The translations under genes were made by a program, and so were the position numbers. From Anaerolineae bacterium (GTDB lineage Bacteria > Chloroflexota > Anaerolineae > JACIWP01), in contig JACIWP010000047.1 of NCBI GenBank assembly GCA_014360855.1, forward strand, positions 1 to 14,437: a stretch of DNA of 14,437 nt, in the 5' to 3' direction. The first letter of the stretch is position 1. Every line of letters starts with the position of its first letter. Below the pieces are notes generated by a model, which did not search any database, was not told the origin of the DNA, and saw only the letters and a program-made list of their open reading frames with translations. Positions 1-6,555 of this stretch are shown here, piece after piece.

Positions 1-107
1 CCACTACACCACGCCTCCGCATTGGCAATTCACACTATACCATAGGATGGCTGAAGTTGTCAAATTCGGGAAAGGGCGAAGGGCGGGCGGGAAGCCCTCG
101 AGGATAT

Positions 108-136
108 TTGGCCAAATGGATGGACGCGGTTACAAT
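108..136 (+). promoter_or_regulatory. Probable sigma-70 promoter for pyk-mnmG
   Basis: TTGGCC at 108-113 (4 of 6 matches to TTGACA) and TACAAT at 131-136 (5 of 6 matches to TATAAT) are separated by exactly 17 bases. Transcription would start near 143, leaving a leader of about 30 bases before the GTG start of pyk. This position means the open frame reaching back to 57 cannot be translated from this transcript. No operator-like repeat was seen around it. A weaker TTGGCA at 22-27 has only a poor, badly spaced TAGGAT (43-48) partner. Confidence 0.6.
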
Positions 137-160
137 TATATCCGCCGTCGCTGATACGCA

Positions 161-167
161 GAGGAGG
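161..167 (+). promoter_or_regulatory. Ribosome binding site deciding the pyk start
   Basis: GAGGAGG lies 6 bases before GTG at 174 and directly abuts ATG at 168. The spacing favours GTG 174 as the true start; ATG 168 would have no spacer. Both codons are in the same frame, so the difference is two residues. Confidence 0.65.
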
Positions 168-173
168 ATGGCA

Positions 174-1634
174 GTGAGTACCTGTCGCTATTTCGCTCCG
201 CCGGCCCCCTGGAGGCGCACCAAGATCATCTGCACCCTGGGGCCGGCCACCTCGTCGGAAGAAATGATCCGCCGGCTGATTCGCGCCGGCATGGATGTGG
301 CGCGCATCAATTTTTCGCACGGCGACCATGCCACGCACGCCAGTGCTGTGCAGATGGTGCGGGCGATCGCACGGGAGGAGCGCCGCAATGTCGCCATCAT
401 GGGAGACCTGCAGGGCCCCAAACTGCGCGTGGGAGAGTTGGCCGGCGGACAAATGCGCCTGCAGGAAGGGGGACATGTCCGTCTGGTAGCGGCGGCGTCA
501 GTGGAGCAGGGGGATACCATCCCCATTCCGCATCAGGAGCTGATCCAGCATCTTCGGCCGGGCGATGTGCTCCTGCTGGATGACGGGCTGATGTCCCTGC
601 GGGTCGAAGAAGTCGGCCCGGCGGAGGCCGTGGGCGAGGTGCTGGCCGGCGGGACGCTCCTCTCCCATAAGGGCATCAGCCTGCCGGGGGCGGCTTCCAG
701 TTTGCCGGCCATCACGCCTAAGGACCGCGCGGACCTGGCCTTCGCCGTCCAGCAGGACTTCGACTTCATCGCCCTTTCGTTCGTGCGGCAGGCAGAGGAT
801 GTGCAGGAACTGCGCCGGCTCCTGGCGGAGCTGGGGGCCGATATCCCCATCGTGGCCAAGATCGAGAAGCGCGAGGCCGTGGAGAACATTCAAGCGATTA
901 TCCAGGCGGCGGATGCCGTTATGGTGGCGCGTGGGGACCTGGGGGTGGAGGCGCCGGCGGAGGAGGTGCCGCTCTACCAGAAGCGCATCATCCAACTGGC
1001 GCGGCTGGCGGCCAAGCCGGTCATTACCGCGACCCAGATGCTGGAGTCCATGATTCACAACCCGCGGCCCACCCGCGCCGAGGCCAGCGACGTGGCGAAC
1101 GCCATTCTGGACGGCACGGATGCCGTAATGCTTTCGGGAGAGACAGCGATCGGGAAGTACCCGGTGGAAGCAGTGGAGATGATGGTGCGCATTGCGCTGG
1201 CAACGGAACGGGCATTCCCCTACGAGCGGGAGCTGGAACGCGTTGGCCCTCTGCCGGCGGACGGCGTCACCGATGCGGTCACCCAGGCTACCTGCGAGAT
1301 CGCCCATGAACTGTCGGCCAAGGCCATCATCCCCTCCACCATGTCGGGGTATACCGCCCGCATGGTGTCGCGGCATCGGCCGGCCACGCCCATATTGGTC
1401 TGCACGCCTTCGGAGAAGGTGTGCCGGCAAATGGCACTGGTGTGGGGTGCCCATGCCGCGCTGGTGCCGGAATATCAGGGCACTGATGAGATGATCCGCA
1501 CGGCCGACCGGGCCGCAGTGGCCTGCGGCATGGCGACGGCCGGCGACCTGGTGGTGATTACCGCCGGCATCCCGAGCGGCGGGCGCGGCAAGACCAATAT
1601 GGTGTATGTGCATCGGGTCATGGGGGAAGCTTGA
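174..1634 (+). CDS. pyk: Pyruvate kinase
   Basis: Cytosolic glycolytic enzyme that transfers phosphate from phosphoenolpyruvate to ADP, giving pyruvate and ATP; the family needs Mg2+ and usually K+. From GTG 174 the protein has 486 residues, close to the usual 470-480. Signatures appear in order: RRTKIICTLGPAT (about 14-26), ARINFSHG (about 43-50) and DLQGPKLRVG (about 78-87). The variable B domain follows, then the AKIEKREAVEN active-site lysine segment, VARGDLGVE with metal-binding acidic residues, and the long ITATQMLESM...VMLSGETA block. The C-terminal allosteric domain ends in ITAGIPSGG and TNMVYV. The extra PEP-utiliser-like domain of Bacillus enzymes is absent. The upstream in-frame extension to 57 has no family similarity, lacks a ribosome site and contains the promoter, so it was excluded. 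Probably co-transcribed with mnmG, 9 bases downstream. Identity is certain; the exact start is likely. Confidence 0.96.
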   Translation: MSTCRYFAPPAPWRRTKIICTLGPATSSEEMIRRLIRAGMDVARINFSHGDHATHASAVQMVRAIAREERRNVAIMGDLQGPKLRVGELAGGQMRLQEGGHVRLVAAASVEQGDTIPIPHQELIQHLRPGDVLLLDDGLMSLRVEEVGPAEAVGEVLAGGTLLSHKGISLPGAASSLPAITPKDRADLAFAVQQDFDFIALSFVRQAEDVQELRRLLAELGADIPIVAKIEKREAVENIQAIIQAADAVMVARGDLGVEAPAEEVPLYQKRIIQLARLAAKPVITATQMLESMIHNPRPTRAEASDVANAILDGTDAVMLSGETAIGKYPVEAVEMMVRIALATERAFPYERELERVGPLPADGVTDAVTQATCEIAHELSAKAIIPSTMSGYTARMVSRHRPATPILVCTPSEKVCRQMALVWGAHAALVPEYQGTDEMIRTADRAAVACGMATAGDLVVITAGIPSGGRGKTNMVYVHRVMGEA

Positions 1635-1643
1635 CTCCAAGGG

Positions 1644-3605
1644 ATGTTGGATACGGATATGTATGACGTTATCGTTGTCGGTGCAGGACATGCCGGCTGT
1701 GAGGCGGCGCTGGCGGCGGCGCGGATGGGAGCGCGCACTCTGCTGTTGACCATGAACCTGGACCTCATCGCCCAGATGCCCTGCAACCCCTCGGTGGGTG
1801 GGCCGGGCAAGGGCCATTTGGTGCGGGAGATCGACGCGCTGGGCGGCGAAATGGGCCGGCATACCGACCGCACCATGATTCAGATACGCCTGCTCAATTC
1901 CTCCAAGGGGCCGGCGGTGCAGGCACTGCGCGCCCAGGCCGACAAGCGCCTCTATTCCTTGTACATGAAGCTCACGCTGGAGCACACCCCCAACCTGGAG
2001 CTGAAGCAGGCCATCGTGGAGGAGGTGCTCGTCAAGGGGGATCGGGTGGCCGGCGTGCGGACCGCCAACGGCATCGAATATGCCGGCAGGACGGTCATCC
2101 TGACCACAGGCACCTTCCTGGCTGGCCGCATCCTGAGCGGAAAGTTCAGCCAGCCGGCCGGCCGCGCCGGCGAGTTCCCGGCGATCGGCTTGTCCGCCTG
2201 CCTGCGCCGGCTGGGCTTTCAGATGGGGCGGCTCCAGACCAATACCCCACCGCGGGTAGATGCCCGCACCATTGACTTCTCCCAGACGATCATCCAGCCC
2301 GGCAGTGAGGTCCCGTTGGCGTTCAGCACGGCATATCCGCCCGACCAGGTTCCGGACGTGGTGCCGGAGCTCTCCCTGCCCCCGAACCCGGTGTATCCCC
2401 GGCCGGCCGGGCCGGCGTGGCGGCCGCAGTTGCCCTGCTACATGGTGCATACCAACGCCGAGACGCACGCCGTGGCGCGGGCGAACCTGCATCTGTCGCC
2501 GATTTCCGGCGGCATCATCGAGGCGGCCGGCCCGCGCTACTGCCCCTCGTTCGAGGAAAAGCTCATCCGCTTCCCCGACAAGCCGTCGCATCAGTTCTTC
2601 CTGGAGCCGGAAGGGTGGTTGACCAACGAGGTCTACGTGCAGGGATTTTTCACCGGCCTGCCGGAAGAGGTGCAGATAGCCGTGCTCCATACCATTCCGG
2701 CCCTGCGGGAAGCCAAGATCATGCGCGCCGGCTATGCCATCGAGTACGACTATGTGCCGAGCTTCCAGCTCTCCCATTCGCTGGAGACGCGGCTGGTGGA
2801 GGGGTTGTTCCACGCCGGCCAGATCAACGGCTCTTCGGGATACGAGGAGGCCGCCGCGCAGGGTATCATCGCCGGCATCAACGCCGCCCGCAAGGTGCAG
2901 GGCCGGCCGCCCCTGGTGTTGGGCCGGCATCAGGCCTATATCGGCGTGCTGATTGACGACCTGGTGACCAAGGAGCTGACGGAACCGTACCGCATCATGA
3001 CCTCGCGCGCCGAGTACCGCCTGCTCCTGCGCCAGGACAATGCGGATCTGCGGCTGTCCCCGCTGGGCTATGAGGCCGGCCTGCTTCCCTATGAGCGCTA
3101 TGCCAGGGTGAAGGCCAAGCAGGAAGCAATTCAGCGGGAGCTGGAGCGCCTGGGGAACACCTGGTTGGCACCTTCGGAGGAGGTGCGGCGGGTGCTGGAG
3201 GAGGCCGGCCTTTCCCCCACCGACGAGCCGATCCACCTGCTGACCTTTTTGCGCCGGCCGGAGGTGGATTATGGCCTGATCCTGCGGCTGGCGCCGCCGC
3301 CCGAGCCGCTCCCTGCGGACGTTATGGAGCAGGTGAGCATTGAAGCGAAGTATGCCGGCTACATCGAGAAACAGCGGAAGCAGGTGGAGCGCATGCGCCG
3401 GCTGGAGGATCACCGCATCCCGCCCGATTTCGATTACGCCGGCGTGATTGGCCTGCGCAGTGAGGCGCGCGAGAAGCTGGAGCGCTTCCGGCCGGCCACA
3501 GTGGGGCAGGCGGCGCGGTTGGCCGGCGTGAATCCGGCGGATATCTCCGTACTGCTTGTACATCTGGAACGGGGGCGCCGGCAAAGTGACAAAAAAGCCG
3601 GCTGA
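1644..3605 (+). CDS. mnmG: tRNA uridine-5-carboxymethylaminomethyl modification enzyme MnmG (GidA)
   Basis: FAD-dependent partner of the GTPase MnmE; together they add the (carboxymethyl)aminomethyl group at C5 of wobble uridine 34 in certain tRNAs. The 653-residue protein opens with the FAD dinucleotide-binding GAGHAG (13-18). It then shows MPCNPSVGGPGKGHLVREID (45-64) with C47, which aligns by position with E. coli C47, and TTGTFLAG. AGPRYCPS carries the second conserved cysteine, C300. QINGSSGYEEAAAQG and TSRAEYRLLLRQDNADLRL are further family blocks. The C-terminal MnmE/tRNA-binding domain contains YAGVIGLRSEA and a short ISVLLVHL helix. Two oddities: the usual LKTGTPPR reads LQTNTPPR (198-204), and about 20 extra proline-rich residues lie between DFS (211-213) and CYMVHTN (265-271). 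The start could instead be ATG 1659, since AAGGG at 1639-1643 abuts ATG 1644. mnmE is not in the window. Confidence 0.96.
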   Translation: MLDTDMYDVIVVGAGHAGCEAALAAARMGARTLLLTMNLDLIAQMPCNPSVGGPGKGHLVREIDALGGEMGRHTDRTMIQIRLLNSSKGPAVQALRAQADKRLYSLYMKLTLEHTPNLELKQAIVEEVLVKGDRVAGVRTANGIEYAGRTVILTTGTFLAGRILSGKFSQPAGRAGEFPAIGLSACLRRLGFQMGRLQTNTPPRVDARTIDFSQTIIQPGSEVPLAFSTAYPPDQVPDVVPELSLPPNPVYPRPAGPAWRPQLPCYMVHTNAETHAVARANLHLSPISGGIIEAAGPRYCPSFEEKLIRFPDKPSHQFFLEPEGWLTNEVYVQGFFTGLPEEVQIAVLHTIPALREAKIMRAGYAIEYDYVPSFQLSHSLETRLVEGLFHAGQINGSSGYEEAAAQGIIAGINAARKVQGRPPLVLGRHQAYIGVLIDDLVTKELTEPYRIMTSRAEYRLLLRQDNADLRLSPLGYEAGLLPYERYARVKAKQEAIQRELERLGNTWLAPSEEVRRVLEEAGLSPTDEPIHLLTFLRRPEVDYGLILRLAPPPEPLPADVMEQVSIEAKYAGYIEKQRKQVERMRRLEDHRIPPDFDYAGVIGLRSEAREKLERFRPATVGQAARLAGVNPADISVLLVHLERGRRQSDKKAG

Positions 3606-3614
3606 TGTTATAAT
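3586..3614 (+). promoter_or_regulatory. Strong extended -10 promoter for the zinc-ribbon gene
   Basis: GTGACA at 3586-3591 (5 of 6) and a perfect TATAAT at 3609-3614 are 17 bases apart, with TG at 3606-3607 giving the TGnTATAAT extended -10. The element overlaps the last codons and stop of mnmG, so the downstream gene has its own promoter and the pyk-mnmG transcript may read into it. Transcription would begin near 3621. Confidence 0.8.
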
Positions 3615-3626
3615 TATGGCTCAAGT

Positions 3627-3641
3627 GCCGGCCTGGCCGGC
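3627..3641 (+). repeat. Perfect inverted repeat in the 5' leader
   Basis: GCCGGCC-T-GGCCGGC is a perfect palindrome around one central base, lying about 6 bases after the predicted transcription start of the zinc-ribbon gene. It is built of two overlapping-type copies of the GCCGGC hexamer that is abundant across the window. No T tract follows, so it is not a terminator. It could be a repressor site or just a by-product of the hexamer's abundance. Confidence 0.5.
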
Positions 3642-3673
3642 GGGGCTCAATCTCTGTACTGAGGGAATCGGTC

Positions 3674-4258
3674 ATGCCAATATCGCCTGATCTGATGAAT
3701 ACCATTATGGTGGTCCTGGAGGTGATCCTGGCGCTGACGGGTGGGTTCCTGGCCGCGCTCTGGATCAGCCTGGTCATATGGACCTTCCGGGACATCCGCT
3801 CGCGCACCCGCGACATCTTCGCCCAACTGCTGGCCACTCTGCTGGTCCTTGTCCTCAACATCCCCGGCCTTCTGCTGTACCTGATCCTTCGCCCGCCGGA
3901 GCGCCTGACCGAGGCATATGAGCGCGCGCTGGAGGAAGAGGCACTGCTTCAGGATATCGAGGAGCGGGCCGTGTGCCCCGCTTGCAAGCGGCAGGTGGAG
4001 AAAGATTTTATCCTCTGCCCGGCCTGCCATACCCCGTTGAAGAAGCGCTGTCCTGAATGCGGTCGCGTCCTGCAGTTGCGCTGGACGATTTGCCCGTACT
4101 GCGGCGCACCGCAGGATGGTGCCGGCACCGGGGCCGAACAGGCGGCGCCGGCGGAGGAATATCTGCATCCGCAGGCTCCCTTCGACGAAGAGGAGATGGA
4201 AACGGCCGCCTGGCCGGCGTCCGGCAGTTCCTCCTCGCTCACTTCTTCCGAGGACTGA
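3674..4258 (+). CDS. Two-helix membrane protein with double zinc ribbon, unknown function
   Basis: A 194-residue protein with two hydrophobic segments (about 8-36 and 47-72) joined by a short basic loop (RDIRSRTRD, 39-47), so the loop is probably cytoplasmic-facing or lies at the membrane. An acidic helix (about 76-98) follows. Two zinc ribbons come next: C101/C104 with C115/C118, and C126/C129 with C140/C143, all CPxC-type knuckles. The tail from about 147 to 194 is acidic and Ser/Ala/Pro-rich and looks disordered. This resembles double-zinc-ribbon (DZANK/zinc_ribbon) membrane proteins, which often adapt to protein or nucleic-acid partners; no enzymatic motif is visible. GAGGGA at 3661-3666 lies 7 bases before ATG 3674 and supports the start. 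The gene has its own promoter and terminator, so it is probably monocistronic. The partner and role are unknown. Confidence 0.85.
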   Translation: MPISPDLMNTIMVVLEVILALTGGFLAALWISLVIWTFRDIRSRTRDIFAQLLATLLVLVLNIPGLLLYLILRPPERLTEAYERALEEEALLQDIEERAVCPACKRQVEKDFILCPACHTPLKKRCPECGRVLQLRWTICPYCGAPQDGAGTGAEQAAPAEEYLHPQAPFDEEEMETAAWPASGSSSSLTSSED

Positions 4259-4276
4259 TGGCGGATATCCCTTTCA

Positions 4277-4306
4277 CCGCAGGGGCCGGCGGCCGTGCGG
4301 CTTTTT
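4277..4306 (+). terminator. Rho-independent terminator after the zinc-ribbon gene
   Basis: CCGCA (4277-4281) pairs with TGCGG (4296-4300). Inside it GGCC (4284-4287) pairs with GGCC (4291-4294) around a 3-base loop. CTTTTT (4301-4306) follows directly. It lies 18 bases after the stop codon and separates the zinc-ribbon gene from the next transcription unit. Confidence 0.75.
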
Positions 4307-4329
4307 CATATTAATACTCGCCGGCGGCG

Positions 4330-4358
4330 TTGTGATGGCGGCGCCAGGATGATATAAT
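4330..4358 (+). promoter_or_regulatory. Extended -10 promoter heading the seven-gene run
   Basis: TTGTGA at 4330-4335 (4 of 6) and a perfect TATAAT at 4353-4358 are 17 bases apart, with TG at 4350-4351 giving TGnTATAAT. The predicted transcription start is near 4365, leaving a leader of about 50 bases before ATG 4415. A perfect inverted repeat brackets the -10 box (see 4341-4378), which suggests regulation. Confidence 0.75.
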
Positions 4359-4378
4359 AGCGGTGAATATCCTGGCGC
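4341..4378 (+). promoter_or_regulatory. Candidate operator: 10-bp inverted repeat bracketing the -10 box
   Basis: GCGCCAGGAT at 4341-4350 is the exact reverse complement of ATCCTGGCGC at 4369-4378. The 18-base spacer contains the TATAAT box and the predicted start site. The arm centres are 28 bases apart, just under three helical turns. The left arm lies upstream of the predicted start, so the transcript from this promoter carries only the right arm. That argues for a protein-binding DNA site rather than an RNA hairpin, although read-through RNA from upstream could fold. No repressor gene is adjacent. Confidence 0.55.
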
Positions 4379-4414
4379 TATCCCCATGGGCGCAAAGAGA
4401 AGCAGGCAGGAGCC

Positions 4415-5824
4415 ATGCCCTCCACAGTACTGGACTGGATGCGCCGGCCAGCACGCCGGCGCGATTTCACACAGGTTCCGGAAGACTGGCTTGCGGTCCT
4501 GCGTCGGGCGCAGGAGGGGGACTCATCGCCGGCGCGGCAGATGCTGGCGGAATATCTCAGCCGGCATCCTGACGCAGTGCTGGGCTGGTTCTGGCTGGCA
4601 TGTGTGAGCGACAATCCCTGGGAGGTGCTCAGCGCTCTGCGCAAGGTGGAGGAGCTGGGCGGTGGCGATGTGCCGGCGGTGCGCCAGGGCATGACCTGGG
4701 CGCAGGAACGCATTGCCCGCGGAGAGCGCGCCGTGCCGATGCAAGCTCCTTTTGTGCCGGCGCTTCGTGCTCCGCGCGCCAACGGCCGGCGCTATCGCCC
4801 CGTCGTCCCTGTGTCTTCCTCCCCCCTGCGCTGGCCCCTGGTCGTTGGCCTGATAGCCATCGCACTGGTGGTGGCGTTGGGGTTTGGCTGGGTGCTGGCG
4901 GGGAACGGCGTGCTCTCGGCGGAGACGCCGGTTTCTCTCCCTGATGCGCCATCCGCCGGGAAAGAGGTTTCGATCCCGCGGTGGCTGTCGGCCGGCGCCG
5001 GCGCAAGCAGGCCGGCGGAGAAGGCGCTTTCGCTGGCGGAGGAACACGCGCGTCGCGCGGAGGGGCTGCTTCAGCGCGGGGACTTTCGCCAGGCGCTCTC
5101 GGAGCTTGATGCGGCGATCGCCCTGCGCCCGTATGATATGCAGTTCCAGGAGGCCCATGCGCTGGCGGCGCAGTACTGGACCGGCCTGCAGAGGTACCAT
5201 GCCGGCGACTGGCCGGGGGCGGTGCAGGCCTTGGAGACGCTGTGGCACACTGCCAGCGGCTACCGGGAGGTGGGGCGCTTCCTGGGTCAGGCGTATTTCG
5301 AATGGGGCATGGCGGAACAGCATGCCGGCCGGCTGGATGAGGCGGAACGCCTGTACCAGCGCGCCATGCAGTTACTGCCCGAGTCGGTGGATGTCGAGGA
5401 CAAACTGTTGGAAATCCACCACATTCGGAATCCCATCCCTACCGGCTGGGATAAGAAAATCGTGGTGGATATTGCCAGCCAGCGCTTTTACGCCTATGAG
5501 GGCAAGCGTCTCGTGTATGAGTTCGTCTGTTCCACTGGCGGCGCCGGCAGTCCGACCGTGCCGGGCGAGTATCAGGTGTTGGACAAGATTCCGGTGGCCT
5601 ATTCCTCGGCCTGGCATCTGGAGATGCCGTACTGGTTGGGGATATATTGGTCGGGCACCCTGGAGAACGGGATCCATGCCCTGCCCATCTTGTCCAACGG
5701 TCAGGTGCTGTGGGAGGGATACCTGGGCCGTCCCGTTTCGTTCGGGTGCATTATCCTGAGCACGGAAGCGGCCAAGACGATCTATGATTGGGCGGAAATC
5801 GGCACGCCGGTGATCATTCGCTGA
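4415..5824 (+). CDS. Membrane-anchored TPR protein with L,D-transpeptidase (YkuD) domain
   Basis: Predicted L,D-transpeptidase, a family whose active-site cysteine forms or remodels 3-3 peptidoglycan cross-links or attaches proteins to peptidoglycan. Domains in 469 residues: a cytoplasmic helical, degenerate TPR-like region (about 18-102, with DAVLGWFWLA); a basic linker; one transmembrane helix (about 140-163); TPR-like helices outside the membrane (about 203-325); and the YkuD domain (about 347-469). Catalytic residues visible are H421 (GIHALP) and C445 in VSFGCIILS. The common SHGCIRL form is changed, with Phe before GC and Ile in place of Arg, so this is a divergent subtype. There is no signal peptide; the internal helix would place the C-terminal half outside. 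AGGAG at 4408-4412 precedes ATG with a short 2-base gap. It is the first gene of the run, 31 bases before phoU. The fold is confident; activity on peptidoglycan is inferred. Confidence 0.88.
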   Translation: MPSTVLDWMRRPARRRDFTQVPEDWLAVLRRAQEGDSSPARQMLAEYLSRHPDAVLGWFWLACVSDNPWEVLSALRKVEELGGGDVPAVRQGMTWAQERIARGERAVPMQAPFVPALRAPRANGRRYRPVVPVSSSPLRWPLVVGLIAIALVVALGFGWVLAGNGVLSAETPVSLPDAPSAGKEVSIPRWLSAGAGASRPAEKALSLAEEHARRAEGLLQRGDFRQALSELDAAIALRPYDMQFQEAHALAAQYWTGLQRYHAGDWPGAVQALETLWHTASGYREVGRFLGQAYFEWGMAEQHAGRLDEAERLYQRAMQLLPESVDVEDKLLEIHHIRNPIPTGWDKKIVVDIASQRFYAYEGKRLVYEFVCSTGGAGSPTVPGEYQVLDKIPVAYSSAWHLEMPYWLGIYWSGTLENGIHALPILSNGQVLWEGYLGRPVSFGCIILSTEAAKTIYDWAEIGTPVIIR

Positions 5825-5855
5825 TCAGCGGTCACGGCCGGAAAGGGGATGGGAA

Positions 5856-6533
5856 ATGCCGAGGGAAACCTTTGCCTCCGAACTGCATGATCTGGAGATG
5901 CAGTTGGCCGGCATGGCGGGTGCCGTGGACCAGGCCATCGCCAACGCCCTGCGGGCACTGGTGGATCGCGATCGCGCCCTGGCCGAGCAGGTCATCGCCC
6001 AGGACCTGGAGATCAACCAGCGCGAGCGCGAGATTATCGAGCGCTGTCTGGTGCTGATCGCCACGCAACAGCCCATGGCCGGCGACCTGCGCGTCATCCT
6101 CTCCGTCTACAGCATCGCCTCGGAGCTGGAGCGCATGGGGGACCATGCCGAGGGTGTCGCCAACATCTCCCTGCGCTTGATGGAAGAACCGCTCTTAAAG
6201 CCCCTCATTGATATCCCGCGCATGGCGGAAACCGCCCGAGAGATGCTGAAGGAACAGATGCAGGCATTCCTCCAGCGGGATGTGGAACGTGCCCGGCGCG
6301 CCTCGAGCCTGGATGACCTGGTGGACAACCTGTACGACCAGGTGTATCGGGAACTGCTCGTGTACATGATGCAGGACCCGGGCACCATCCGCCGCGCCAC
6401 GCTCCTGCTGTGGGTGGCGCATAATCTGGAACGCATTGCCGACCGCACCACCAACATCGGAGAGCGGGTGCTGTTTCTGGTGACGGGGCGGGTCGAGGAA
6501 TTGAATCCGACCCCGAAGAAGCATGAGCGGTGA
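5856..6533 (+). CDS. phoU: Phosphate-signalling regulator PhoU
   Basis: PhoU is a cytoplasmic all-helical protein that links the Pst phosphate transporter to the PhoR sensor kinase and damps phosphate uptake and the Pho response. The 225-residue length is typical. It consists of two similar three-helix bundles, each with the family metal-binding E/D-rich motif: ELERMGDHA (90-98, with E92 and D96) and NLERIADRTTN (190-200, with E192 and D196), exactly 100 residues apart. AAAGGGGA at 5842-5849 sits 6 bases before ATG 5856. The gene lies 31 bases after the transpeptidase and 22 before the coiled-coil gene. The usual neighbours pstSCAB and phoRB are missing, so its regulation here probably follows the upstream promoter rather than a pho box; none was seen. 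The last residues (NPTPKKHER) are a short charged tail. Confidence 0.94.
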   Translation: MPRETFASELHDLEMQLAGMAGAVDQAIANALRALVDRDRALAEQVIAQDLEINQREREIIERCLVLIATQQPMAGDLRVILSVYSIASELERMGDHAEGVANISLRLMEEPLLKPLIDIPRMAETAREMLKEQMQAFLQRDVERARRASSLDDLVDNLYDQVYRELLVYMMQDPGTIRRATLLLWVAHNLERIADRTTNIGERVLFLVTGRVEELNPTPKKHER

Positions 6534-6555
6534 GGACGGATGACGAGGATGGGGA

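Noticed and set aside
1632..1643. pyk and mnmG share a frame separated by one UGA, in a genome with SelB: possible read-through fusion
   Set aside because: No SECIS-like hairpin directly after the UGA, mnmG has a normal N-terminus, and both proteins end or start at typical family positions. The shared frame is a one-in-three chance.
498..3584. A 1,028-codon open frame antisense to pyk and mnmG
   Set aside because: It mirrors two certain genes. Its product is rich in His, Arg, Gln and Gly with no domain or motif, as expected for the antisense phase of GC-rich coding DNA with few stop complements. No ribosome site supports it.
4363..4572. Small open frame beginning at GTG 4363 across the promoter leader
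   Set aside because: It starts at the predicted transcription start with no ribosome site, and most of it overlaps the transpeptidase in another frame with no recognisable product.
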